A stretch of DNA of 5,564 nucleotides from a bacterium (GCA_025362415.1 JANYGM010000251.1:1-5564); one strand, 5' to 3'. Positions 1-4,859 are shown, counted from the stretch's first letter. A program made the numbers and translations. Notes: generated by a model not told the origin, from the letters alone.

Positions 1-1
1 A

Positions 2-598
2 ATTATCTTTTTAAGTTCTTGCAAAAATAATGATAAACTTCCTATTTTGGGTTATAAAGAAACCAAAACAGAGTGGAAAGATGGCAAAGAACTAATAGAT
101 ACTATTTATCATACTATTTCACCTTTTTCGTTTGTTAATCAGGATAATAAAACGGTTACGGAAGCAGATTTTAAAGATAAAATTTATGTAGTGGACTTTT
201 TCTTTACTTCTTGTCCCACAATTTGCCCCAAAATGAAGCAACAACTTTTGAGAGTTTATGAAAAATTTGAGAAAAATGATAATATTCTTATTCTTTCTCA
301 TAGTATTGATACTAAAAATGATACCATTGAAGTTTTGAAAGATTATGCTACTCGTTTGAAGGTAAAAAGTCCTAAATGGCAGTTTGTAACAGGAAAGAAA
401 GAGAATATTTATAAAATGGCGCAAAACTATCTCGCTGCTGCACAAGAAGACAAAGATGCAGAAGGTGGTTATACGCATAGCGGTTATTTGGCACTTATTG
501 ACAAACAAAAACGCATAAGGGGTTTGTATGATGGCACAAAACCTGAAAGCGTGGATAAATTACTTCTTGATATTGAAATTTTAGCAAGTGAAAAATAA
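2..598 (+). CDS. SCO1/SenC family copper chaperone lipoprotein, 5' partial
   Basis: The reading frame is open from the window edge, so the true start lies upstream; the TTG at 47 is internal. The first visible residues are IIFLSSCKNN. LSSC is a lipobox, with the lipidated Cys at 20-22, so the mature protein is probably membrane-anchored and periplasm-facing. The thioredoxin-like fold carries the SCO signature FFFTSCPTICPKM (Cys codons 212-214 and 224-226) and the distal His in GGYTHSGY (codon 476-478). Together these are the CxxxC...H copper ligands of the family. SCO proteins deliver copper to, or act as thiol reductases for, the CuA site of cytochrome c oxidase. The C-terminus (GLYDGTKPESVDKLLLDIEIL) is of normal length. 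It is followed directly by an overlapping small ORF and then a cytochrome c, which supports a respiratory role. Family assignment is secure; the exact oxidase partner is not visible. Confidence 0.95.
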   Translation: MIFLSSCKNNDKLPILGYKETKTEWKDGKELIDTIYHTISPFSFVNQDNKTVTEADFKDKIYVVDFFFTSCPTICPKMKQQLLRVYEKFEKNDNILILSHSIDTKNDTIEVLKDYATRLKVKSPKWQFVTGKKENIYKMAQNYLAAAQEDKDAEGGYTHSGYLALIDKQKRIRGLYDGTKPESVDKLLLDIEILASEK

Positions 599-720
599 TG
601 AAACATCTAGCCAACAAATGGTACATTTTGATGCCAGAGGATATGCCGCTTATTGGAATTATTAAAATATATAAGAAAAATCCAGATGCTAACGAGTACA
701 AAATCTGTGTAATCCTGTAA
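598..720 (+). CDS. Small ORF of 40 codons, translationally overlapped with the SCO gene
   Basis: The ATG at 598-600 overlaps the TAA stop of the SCO gene (TAATG), an arrangement typical of translational coupling. The 40-residue product starts MKHLANKWYILMPEDMPLIG and ends NEYKICVIL. It has no signal peptide, no convincing membrane helix and no motif I recognise. The last residues are encoded by a low-complexity stretch (702-742) made of iterated AATCTGTGTAAT-like units. That stretch resembles a dispersed non-coding repeat, so the ORF may be a gene whose 3' end was replaced by a repeat, or a chance extension. The overlapping start and the position inside an operon favour it being translated. 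Function unknown. Confidence 0.5.
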   Translation: MKHLANKWYILMPEDMPLIGIIKIYKKNPDANEYKICVIL

Positions 721-742
721 TCAGCCTAAAAATCCGTGATTT
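702..742. repeat. Iterated AATCYGTG-type low-complexity repeat
   Basis: Three related 12-mers lie close together: AATCTGTGTAAT (702-713), AATCCTGTAATC (711-722) and AATCCGTGATTT (731-742). They span the end of the 40-codon ORF and the short spacer before the cytochrome c gene. From memory, similar 'AATCTGTGTAATC...AATCCGTGATT' strings recur between genes in many Bacteroidota genomes. That dispersed-repeat identity is inference; the internal repetition is seen directly. Confidence 0.45.
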
Positions 743-746
743 AATA

Positions 747-1160
747 ATGAAAATAAGTAAAATATTGCTTTGGTTAGTGCCTATTGTTTTGGTGGGAATT
801 GTAGTAGCAAATGTATTTTTCAATAAAGCAAAACCGCAAGGAGAACGGCTTTTTGAGAATAATTGCGCTAATTGTCATATGGAGGCAGGCAAAGGCTTGC
901 AAGAACTAATACCAACAGTTAGGAATGCAGATTTTGTCGTAAATAACCCTGAAAAACTTGCTTGTATCATCAGAAATGGCATAAAAGGAGAAATAATTGT
1001 CAACGGTAAAAAATACAATCAACCAATGACTGCTGCGCCACATCTCACTGAAATAGAAATAACTAATATTGTCAATTATTTGCTGGAAATTCAAGAGAAA
1101 AAACAACAAAAACGTAATTTATTAGAAATACAAAAGGATTTGAGGAATTGTGAGTTGTGA
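747..1160 (+). CDS. Membrane-anchored monohaem c-type cytochrome
   Basis: A 137-residue protein. Residues 5-25 (KILLWLVPIVLVGIVVANVFF) form an uncleaved signal anchor, placing the domain on the periplasmic side. The haem-binding motif CANCH is at residues 40-44. The likely axial Met is M94 in NQPMTAAPHLTEIEITNIVNYL, followed by the usual C-terminal helix. This is the layout of small class I cytochromes c that shuttle electrons to a terminal oxidase. ATG 747 is the only start that gives a clean signal anchor. Upstream in-frame sequence reaches a stop at 690-692. The gene follows the SCO gene and the small ORF with a 26-bp gap, so co-transcription is likely; the product could be an electron donor to the oxidase matured by the SCO protein. 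An unusual point is the Lys/Gln-rich tail (EKKQQKRN) ending in LLEIQKDLRNCEL, with a Cys at 135, where many relatives have a SWGN-type turn. Confidence 0.92.
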   Translation: MKISKILLWLVPIVLVGIVVANVFFNKAKPQGERLFENNCANCHMEAGKGLQELIPTVRNADFVVNNPEKLACIIRNGIKGEIIVNGKKYNQPMTAAPHLTEIEITNIVNYLLEIQEKKQQKRNLLEIQKDLRNCEL

Positions 1161-1294
1161 ATTTTTAGTACCTAACAAAAATAAGAACTTATCTAACAAC
1201 AAACACACTCCTATATTTATTACGAAAACAAGCAGAACGCTTGAATACACTAAATAAGCCGTATTGAAACACTTAGCACTATTAAATTAAGCAA

Positions 1295-1328
1295 AACTTC
1301 ACGAATAGTCCCTGACTTTCGTGAAGTT
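1295..1328. terminator. Hairpin between convergent cytochrome c and fabH genes, possible terminator
   Basis: Perfect 11-bp inverted repeat: AACTTCACGAA (1295-1305) and TTCGTGAAGTT (1318-1328), with a 12-nt loop. It sits 134 bp past the cytochrome c stop and about 90 bp past the fabH stop, between two convergent genes. Read on the minus strand, the right arm continues into TTGCTTAATTT, a weak T-rich tail. On the plus strand no T-run follows. It could terminate fabH transcription or both genes, or be a remnant of a repeat. A smaller 5-bp hairpin (CAAGC/GCTTG, 1229-1243) lies closer to the cytochrome gene. Confidence 0.45.
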
Positions 1329-1331
1329 AGC

Positions 1332-1374
1332 AATGAGTTATAAATAAACTCCTAAATTTAAGACAATGTATTAC
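1332..1374. repeat. Degenerate copy 1 of a dispersed repeat flanking fabH
   Basis: This stretch shares AAATAAACTCC (1342-1352) and CAATGTATTAC (1364-1374), in the same order, with the longer copy at 2542-2627 on the other side of fabH. Around the first block the match extends over about 28 bases (AATGAGTTATAAATAAACTC against AATGTGTTGCAAATAAACTC), with three substitutions and one indel. The segment between the blocks is short here (11 nt) and 54 nt in the other copy, so one copy appears internally deleted or the other expanded. Confidence 0.4.
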
Positions 1375-1418
1375 TCACTTATTTCGTACCTTTTCCTCTG
1401 GTATTTCAAACCTCGTAC

Positions 1419-2414
1419 TTAAGCATTATATGCCCATTTTATGTACATTGCGCCCCAAGTAAAACCACCTCCAAAGGCTGCTAAAACAAGATTATCTCCT
1501 TTTTTAAGTTGTTTTTCGTAATCTGAAATGCACAAAGGAATTGTAGCGTTTGTGGTGTTTCCGTACTTATGAATAGTAAGCATTACTTTGTCTTCATTAA
1601 GTCCCATTCTTGCTGCAGTAGCATCAATAATACGTTTATTAGCCTGATGTGGCACTAAAAATGCAATATCATCAGCAATAAGGTTATTTCTCTGCATTAA
1701 TTCATAGGCAGTATCAGACATAGCTTTTACTGCGTGTTTAAATACTGCGCTACCTTCTTGATATACGAAATGTTCTTTATTTTGGACAGTTTCTAGCGTT
1801 GGTGGTCTGCGGCTTCCTCCTGCTTTTTGATGCAAATGCACCCAACCAGCACCATCAGATTTCAGAATACTATCTTGTATCCCTAAACCTTCTGTATTTG
1901 GTTCTAGCATTACTGCACCTGCACCATCACCAAAAATAATACAAGTAGAACGGTCTGTATAATCAATAATAGATGACATTTTATCAGCACCTACGACAAT
2001 CACTTTTTTATATTTGCCTGTTTCTATAAATTGGGAGGCAGCTGTAAGTGCATACAAAAAGCCTGAGCAAGCCGCTTGCATATCATAACTAAACGCATTA
2101 TTGATGCCTACTTCAAAGCAAATAATGTTTGCTGTAGCAGGGAAAATCATATCAGGCGTAGTGGTGGCGCAAATAAGCAACTCTACTTCTTCTGGTTTGG
2201 TATTAGTTTTTTCTAGGAGTGCTTGTACGGCTTTTGCACCCATAAAAGATGTACCCAGACCTTCACCTTTCAAAATATGCCTTTCTTTGATACCAGTACG
2301 GGACATTATCCATTCGTCATTAGTATCTATCATTTTTTCAAGTTCCTCATTGGTCAAGATATAGTCAGGAACATAACTTGCTATACCCGTAATTGCTGCG
2401 CTTATTTTTGTCAT
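1419..2414 (-). CDS. fabH: 3-oxoacyl-ACP synthase III (KAS III, FabH)
   Basis: A complete 331-residue protein of usual FabH length. KAS III condenses an acyl-CoA primer with malonyl-ACP to start type II fatty acid synthesis in the cytoplasm. The Cys-His-Asn triad is present: C116 in DMQAACSGF, H256 in LVPHQANKRI and N286 in YGNTTNA. Other family landmarks are DEWIMSRTGIKERH (33-46), FGDGAGAVML (161-170) and the C-terminal LAAFGGGFTWGAMYIKW. The ATG at 2412-2414 begins the standard MTKISAAITGIASYVPD N-terminus. In many bacteria fabH follows rpmF-plsX. Here it is monocistronic, with about 380 bp of non-coding DNA upstream, so it may be a relocated or additional copy. I found no good TAnnTTTG box upstream. 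Specificity (straight or branched primers) cannot be judged from sequence alone; a relative such as a KAS III-like synthase for another pathway is less likely. Confidence 0.95.
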   Translation of the reverse strand: MTKISAAITGIASYVPDYILTNEELEKMIDTNDEWIMSRTGIKERHILKGEGLGTSFMGAKAVQALLEKTNTKPEEVELLICATTTPDMIFPATANIICFEVGINNAFSYDMQAACSGFLYALTAASQFIETGKYKKVIVVGADKMSSIIDYTDRSTCIIFGDGAGAVMLEPNTEGLGIQDSILKSDGAGWVHLHQKAGGSRRPPTLETVQNKEHFVYQEGSAVFKHAVKAMSDTAYELMQRNNLIADDIAFLVPHQANKRIIDATAARMGLNEDKVMLTIHKYGNTTNATIPLCISDYEKQLKKGDNLVLAAFGGGFTWGAMYIKWAYNA

Positions 2415-2540
2415 AATTATTTTGATGTGTGATGTGTTTTGTAATTATAGAGATAAGACATTACCTTATCCTACGACAAACAACAGCAAATAATGTATTT
2501 ACATCTTATATCATACACTTAGAAATGAAGATTAGATAAA

Positions 2541-2626
2541 TAATGTGTTGCAAATAAACTCCAAATTTTGTATTTCTTAGTGAACTTAGTGGTACGAAAA
2601 AACAGGAAGTTATTTGCAATGTATTA
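2541..2626. repeat. Long imperfect hairpin repeat (copy 2 of the fabH-flanking repeat)
   Basis: Bases 2541-2562 can pair with 2605-2626. As RNA, 20 of 22 positions pair, including three G-U wobbles. The core TTGCAAATAA/TTATTTGCAA is perfect and CTCC/GGAA-type ends have two mismatches. The 42-nt interior carries the tandem pair CTTAGTGAA-CTTAGTGGT (2576-2593) followed by ACGAAAAAA. From memory, similar CTTAGTG...CTTAGTGGT strings are scattered between genes in Bacteroidota; that is inference. Parts of both arms recur at 1332-1374. Confidence 0.5.
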
Positions 2627-2638
2627 CCAAGTTTGTTC

Positions 2639-2701
2639 AGTAGTGACGATTGCATATCTTTAGTGATTTTGGAAAATCAAAAATATGCTTTTTTCACTAC
2701 T
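2639..2701. repeat. Composite hairpin followed by a T-run
   Basis: Nested inverted repeats: AGTAGTGA (2639-2646) with TCACTACT (2694-2701), GCATAT (2652-2657) with ATATGC (2683-2688), and GATTTT (2665-2670) with AAAATC (2673-2678) at the tip. Together they form one 63-nt stem with internal loops. The plus strand continues with TTTTTACAC, so it could act as a terminator on that strand, although no intact plus-strand gene precedes it. It may be a miniature palindromic element or the end of a lost gene. Confidence 0.5.
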
Positions 2702-2795
2702 TTTTTACACATTATGCCAATTTGTACAGTAATATTTATGTGCAAATATATCAAATAAATAACTTAAAACAATGTTTTTAGAAAATAAATAAATA

Positions 2796-2977
2796 GTTGA
2801 TGTGGTTATATTTTGGAAAGTTGATGATGTGGCTACACAAGAACTTATGACACTTTTTACAACAATCTCGTTACAGGGAAGGCAAAACGCCAAGCGTTTG
2901 ATGAGGCACAAGAAGCACTTTATAAAAAGTATAAAAATCCTTATTTTTGGGGCGCATTCGTGATGGTGGGAGAATAA
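2796..2977 (+). pseudogene. Remnant of a CHAT-domain (caspase-like) protein, C-terminus only, frameshifted
   Basis: Two adjoining frames together read like the C-terminal end of a CHAT-domain protein. Frame one (2796-2858) gives VDVVIFWKVDDVATQELMTLF. From 2855 the next frame gives FYNNLVTGKAKRQAFDEAQE, continuing to NPYFWGAFVMVGE and a TAA at 2975-2977. WKVDD.AT.ELM..FY and NPY.WGAFV..GE are hallmarks of this family's C-terminus, often seen after TPR repeats. The break is at the T5 run 2854-2858; one extra T would restore the frame. An in-frame stop at 2790-2792 and no homology upstream show that the catalytic His and Cys part and any TPRs are gone. The stop codon lies in the target-site duplication of the neighbouring miniature element. 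Intact CHAT proteins are proteases or adaptor-like proteins, some in antiphage systems. This copy is dead. Confidence 0.85.
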
Positions 2978-3030
2978 AATTGGTTCTACTAACATTTATA
3001 CGGAAACCTTATTTTGTAAATTATTATTTT

Positions 3031-3096
3031 GTATTCAGCCCCAGCGGGGCGAGATATTTATAGTAGTAAATATGCCGCCCCGCTGGGGCTAAATAC
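3031..3096. repeat. Head-to-head pair of GCCCCAGCGGGGC palindromic units forming a long hairpin
   Basis: Bases 3031-3060 and 3067-3096 are a 30-bp inverted repeat with three mismatches and a 6-nt TAGTAG loop. Each arm contains its own smaller palindrome: GCCCCAGCGGGGC (3038-3050) and GCCCCGCTGGGGC (3077-3089), a 5-bp GC stem with a 3-nt loop. The arms end in ATATTTA/TAAATAT. In RNA either the two small hairpins or one large 66-nt hairpin could form. I recall AGCCCCAGCGGGGC units as interspersed repeats in Bacteroidota, but cannot verify this here. Confidence 0.75.
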
Positions 3097-3119
3097 ATTT
3101 TTCGTGTTTTGTTTTTCTA

Positions 3120-3143
3120 TAAATATGCCGTCCCGCTGGGACT
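3120..3143. repeat. Third palindromic unit, direct repeat of 3067-3090 with compensatory changes
   Basis: This 24-mer matches 3067-3090 at 22 positions. The two differences, C to T at 3131 and G to A at 3141, are exactly the two bases that pair with each other in the small hairpin (GTCCC-GCT-GGGAC). The stem is therefore preserved while its sequence changed. Confidence 0.7.
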
Positions 3144-3191
3144 TTAAAAACTTGTCCGTATAAATTTTAGTAGAACCATAAAATTTTAACA

Positions 3192-3224
3192 AACTTTCCA
3201 AAAGCTAAAAGCTTTTGGAAAGTT
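3192..3224 (-). terminator. Rho-independent-type terminator of the OmpA-like gene
   Basis: Perfect 14-bp inverted repeat AACTTTCCAAAAGC (3192-3205) and GCTTTTGGAAAGTT (3211-3224), with a 5-nt loop. It lies 8 bp beyond the stop codon of the minus-strand OmpA-like gene. Read in that direction the stem is followed by TGTTAAAATTTTA, a T-rich but interrupted tail. On the plus strand it would also cap any transcript coming through the CHAT remnant, so it may have served both genes before the decay. Confidence 0.8.
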
Positions 3225-3232
3225 GATTGCAT

Positions 3233-3949
3233 TTATTTCTTGGTAACTCTTACAGAAACACGTCTATTTTTGTTGCGTCCATCTTCTGTATTGTTATCAC
3301 CAACAGGGAATTTGTCGCCATAGCCTTCTGTTTCTACTCGTTTTGCATCAATTTCAAGTTTTGAAAATTCTGCTTTTACTGCATCAGCACGTATTTGAGA
3401 TAGTTTTTGGTTTTCTATTGGGTCGCCTACATTGTCTGTGTAACCACCTATTTTTATCTCAACATTTGGGTATGCTTTCAAAATTTGTGCAATATTACCT
3501 AATTGCTCTTGTGAAGCAGGTTGTAGTGTAGATTTTCCTGTTTCAAAAAGCAATCTATCAAAATCAAACCAATTATCTTTGCTTACTTTTGCGTCTTTGT
3601 CTTCAATAAATTTCAGTAATTTATTTTCAATTCCGAGTGCTGGAATATTGAGTTCTACGCCACTAGATAGCTTTTTAGCTTCAAATTCTCCTAATTCTTT
3701 TTTGTTTAGGACGTTGTCTGTTGCAGGCATTTTAGTTGGTGCATTAAGTTTTGTAATGCTATCATTAAACGCATCTAGTCTATTCTTTTCTAATGTTGTT
3801 TGTACTTGTTGTTGCGCTTGGTCTAGCTCTGTATTTGCAGGCGCAATAAACCAAAATAATCCACCAAGCATAATAAAACCAAATAATGTCCACCACAAAA
3901 TAGATGTTTCTTCGTCTTCGTCTGTTTTTTTGTTACTGTCAAAAAGCAT
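3233..3949 (-). CDS. OmpA-type peptidoglycan-binding protein with N-terminal membrane anchor
   Basis: A complete 238-residue protein. The N-terminus is short, charged and cytoplasmic (NKKTDEDEET), followed by one membrane helix at about residues 17-36 (ILWWTLFGFIMLGGLFWFIA). A Gln/Asn-rich, partly helical linker follows, then an OmpA C-terminal domain at about 127-238. The domain shows FDRLLFETGKSTLQP, the loop GGYTDNVGD, LSQIRADAV and NKNRRVSVRV. D172 and R187 match the Asp/Arg pair that grips diaminopimelate in OmpA-like domains and have the usual 15-residue spacing. The protein therefore probably ties the inner membrane to the cell wall. Unlike true OmpA it has no beta-barrel and no signal peptidase site; the layout is closer to MotB- or TssL-like anchored proteins, but no partner gene of those kinds is adjacent. 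It is a single-gene unit with its own promoter and terminator. Confidence 0.92.
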   Translation of the reverse strand: MLFDSNKKTDEDEETSILWWTLFGFIMLGGLFWFIAPANTELDQAQQQVQTTLEKNRLDAFNDSITKLNAPTKMPATDNVLNKKELGEFEAKKLSSGVELNIPALGIENKLLKFIEDKDAKVSKDNWFDFDRLLFETGKSTLQPASQEQLGNIAQILKAYPNVEIKIGGYTDNVGDPIENQKLSQIRADAVKAEFSKLEIDAKRVETEGYGDKFPVGDNNTEDGRNKNRRVSVRVTKK

Positions 3950-4000
3950 AAATAATTGTGTTTTGGGTAATTGTTATGATTTGTTTTATAATTATTTTTG

Positions 4001-4008
4001 CAAATGTA
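4001..4008 (-). promoter_or_regulatory. Bacteroidota -7 promoter box for the OmpA-like gene
   Basis: On the minus strand this reads TACATTTG, a perfect match to the Bacteroidota sigma-ABfr -7 consensus TAnnTTTG. It lies 51 bp upstream of the ATG, giving an expected leader of about 45 nt. The -33 position is T-rich (TTTTTAG) without a clean TTG, so only the -7 half is convincing. Confidence 0.6.
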
Positions 4009-4056
4009 GTATTTTTTTTGATATTCTAAAAATTTACTTAACTTGCTTAGGAAAAT

Positions 4057-4089
4057 GTACGAAGTAAGAAACACAAAGTACGAATGTAA
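4057..4089. promoter_or_regulatory. GTACGAA direct repeat, 21 bp apart, upstream of the SLATT-like gene
   Basis: GTACGAAGTAAG (4057-4068) and GTACGAATGTAA (4078-4089) begin with the same heptamer, spaced 21 bp (about two helical turns). They lie in the 181-bp divergent spacer between the OmpA-like and SLATT-like genes. An operator is possible. A dispersed Bacteroidota repeat is equally possible, since related GTACGAA/TTCGTAC strings occur at 1383-1389 and 2592-2598. An AAACTTTG (4089-4096) matches TAnnTTTG except at the first base and could be the plus-strand promoter. Confidence 0.3.
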
Positions 4090-4130
4090 AACTTTGATTA
4101 TTAAGTTATTGTAAAAATAAAAATATTATT

Positions 4131-4772
4131 TTGGAAAAAATCATACAAAAATGGCATAAACGTATAGATATGATAAAAAATATCCGTTTTATAGCTAGTA
4201 ACCGCTACCACACACTTAATCATTTGTCAAATCTATCTATTACTTTTTTGTCTATTTATGTGGTGATTTTGAGCTTGTTATCTTTTAGTCAGACGTTTAA
4301 ACATATCAATGCCAATGACTTAAATATTATCAATGTGTCGCTTTCTATTTTCATTATGGCACTTAGTTTATTAGACTCATCTAACCAGTTTAAGCTAAAA
4401 GCCATTCGTTTCCACGACTGTGGCAAAGAATTAGGCGTTTTGTTCAACGAACTTAGTTTTATGGTTGATATTGAAAAGATAGATATTTCAGAACGGACAT
4501 CAGAAAAACCTACACATAAAGCTCCAGAGCGGGTTTCGGAGGAGAAAATCCGTGAAATAGTGGCACGTTATGACGCTATTATTGCCAAATATGAAGAAAA
4601 CCATAAAGAAATTGATTTTCAAATATACAGAACAATGAAGGCAAAAGTATATGATATTTCTGCTTTAAAAGTAAATTGGATAGAGTTTAAGGTGTATCTT
4701 CAAACCAGATTTATTTATCATTTTTTGATTTTTGCACCACCACTTATTATTGTTTACCAAATAAGTCTTTGA
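4131..4772 (+). CDS. SLATT-like two-to-three-helix membrane protein, putative effector without a visible partner
   Basis: A 213-residue protein from a TTG start. An N-terminal basic helix (WHKRIDMIKNIRFIASNRY) precedes two membrane helices at about 32-55 and 66-84, linked by a short loop. A long charged helical region (about 88-185) follows, and a last hydrophobic segment lies at about 195-211. The order matches SLATT proteins (SMODS and SLOG-associating two-TM effectors): an RF.AS.R motif before TM1, LSLLDSSNQFKLKAIRFHDCG after TM2, then Y..II.KYEENHKEIDF. It looks closest to the group Pfam calls SLATT_5. Members are predicted pore-formers fired by nucleotide-signal or other sensors in antiphage conflict. 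No CD-NTase, SLOG or reverse transcriptase gene is adjacent here. TTG 4131 (or ATT 4125) is preferred because the first ATG (4170) would remove the conserved W8 and R11-I12. Family call is from motif memory, not a search. Confidence 0.75.
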   Translation: MEKIIQKWHKRIDMIKNIRFIASNRYHTLNHLSNLSITFLSIYVVILSLLSFSQTFKHINANDLNIINVSLSIFIMALSLLDSSNQFKLKAIRFHDCGKELGVLFNELSFMVDIEKIDISERTSEKPTHKAPERVSEEKIREIVARYDAIIAKYEENHKEIDFQIYRTMKAKVYDISALKVNWIEFKVYLQTRFIYHFLIFAPPLIIVYQISL

Positions 4773-4799
4773 TTTGTTGGATATTACATTTTTCATTTC

Positions 4800-4838
4800 A
4801 CAAAAAAGCCTTTCCAAAGTTTGGAAAGGCTTTTTTGT
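4800..4838. terminator. Perfect bidirectional terminator between the SLATT-like gene and rpoB
   Basis: A fully palindromic 39-mer: the A6-GCCTTTCCAAA arm (4802-4818) pairs with TTTGGAAAGGC-T6 (4820-4836), and AC/GT pairs extend it outward. Each strand has a GC-containing stem followed by six T residues. It lies 27 bp after the SLATT-like stop and 21 bp after the rpoB stop. It should terminate both convergent genes. Confidence 0.93.
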
Positions 4839-4859
4839 AATAAAACTACTTATATTATT

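Larger units (their letters stand above)
2415..2795. other. Intergenic region upstream of fabH, repeat-rich, no gene
   Basis: No coding sequence with recognisable features is present on either strand. It should hold the fabH promoter (minus strand), but no clear TAnnTTTG box is visible. A small GATAAG/CTTATC inverted repeat with a 7-nt loop (2452-2470) lies 38 bp upstream of the fabH start and could be a leader hairpin or operator. The rest contains two larger hairpin-forming repeats, listed separately (2541-2626 and 2639-2701), followed by AT-rich sequence with many stops leading into the CHAT remnant. Confidence 0.6.
2981..3178. mobile_element. MITE-like element with 24-bp terminal inverted repeats and 6-bp target duplication
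   Basis: The left end 2981-3004 (TGGTTCTACTAAC...) and the right end 3155-3178 (...TTAGTAGAACCA) are inverted repeats of 24 bp with a single mismatch. TAAAAT directly flanks both sides (2975-2980 and 3179-3184), consistent with a 6-bp target-site duplication. The 198-bp element has no coding capacity. Its interior consists of GC-rich palindromic units in an otherwise AT-rich setting. The most likely reading is a non-autonomous miniature element mobilised in trans by a transposase encoded elsewhere. AT-richness means the 6-bp duplication alone could be chance, but the inverted repeats are not. The insertion sits at the stop codon of the CHAT remnant. Confidence 0.75.

Noticed and set aside
47..49. 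TTG as start of the SCO gene
   Set aside because: The frame is open upstream to the window edge and encodes a lipobox (LSSC), so the start lies outside the window.
119..508. 129-codon minus-strand ORF inside the SCO gene
   Set aside because: Phe/Ile/Lys-rich shadow of a well-supported coding sequence on the other strand.
1080..1160. Frameshift at the end of the cytochrome c gene (A-rich run, missing SWGN turn)
   Set aside because: The other frames soon stop and show no cytochrome-like ending, while the present frame ends in a plausible helical tail.
2705..2995. 96-codon minus-strand ORF in the 2.7-3.0 kb gap
   Set aside because: It is antisense to the CHAT remnant, whose plus-strand frames show real family motifs; the minus-strand product has no recognisable features.
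3031..3143. CRISPR-like array from the repeated GC-rich units
   Set aside because: Only three units, in mixed orientation, with unequal spacing and enclosed by terminal inverted repeats; no cas genes.
3579..4067. 162-codon plus-strand ORF opposite the OmpA-like gene
   Set aside because: It mirrors the OmpA-like gene and its promoter, has Ser/Asn-rich content with no domain, and starts inside the coding region of the opposite strand.
3950..4130. Retron-type non-coding RNA beside the SLATT-like gene
   Set aside because: Some SLATT groups are linked to reverse transcriptases, but no reverse transcriptase is present and the spacer shows no paired msr/msd-like inverted repeats.
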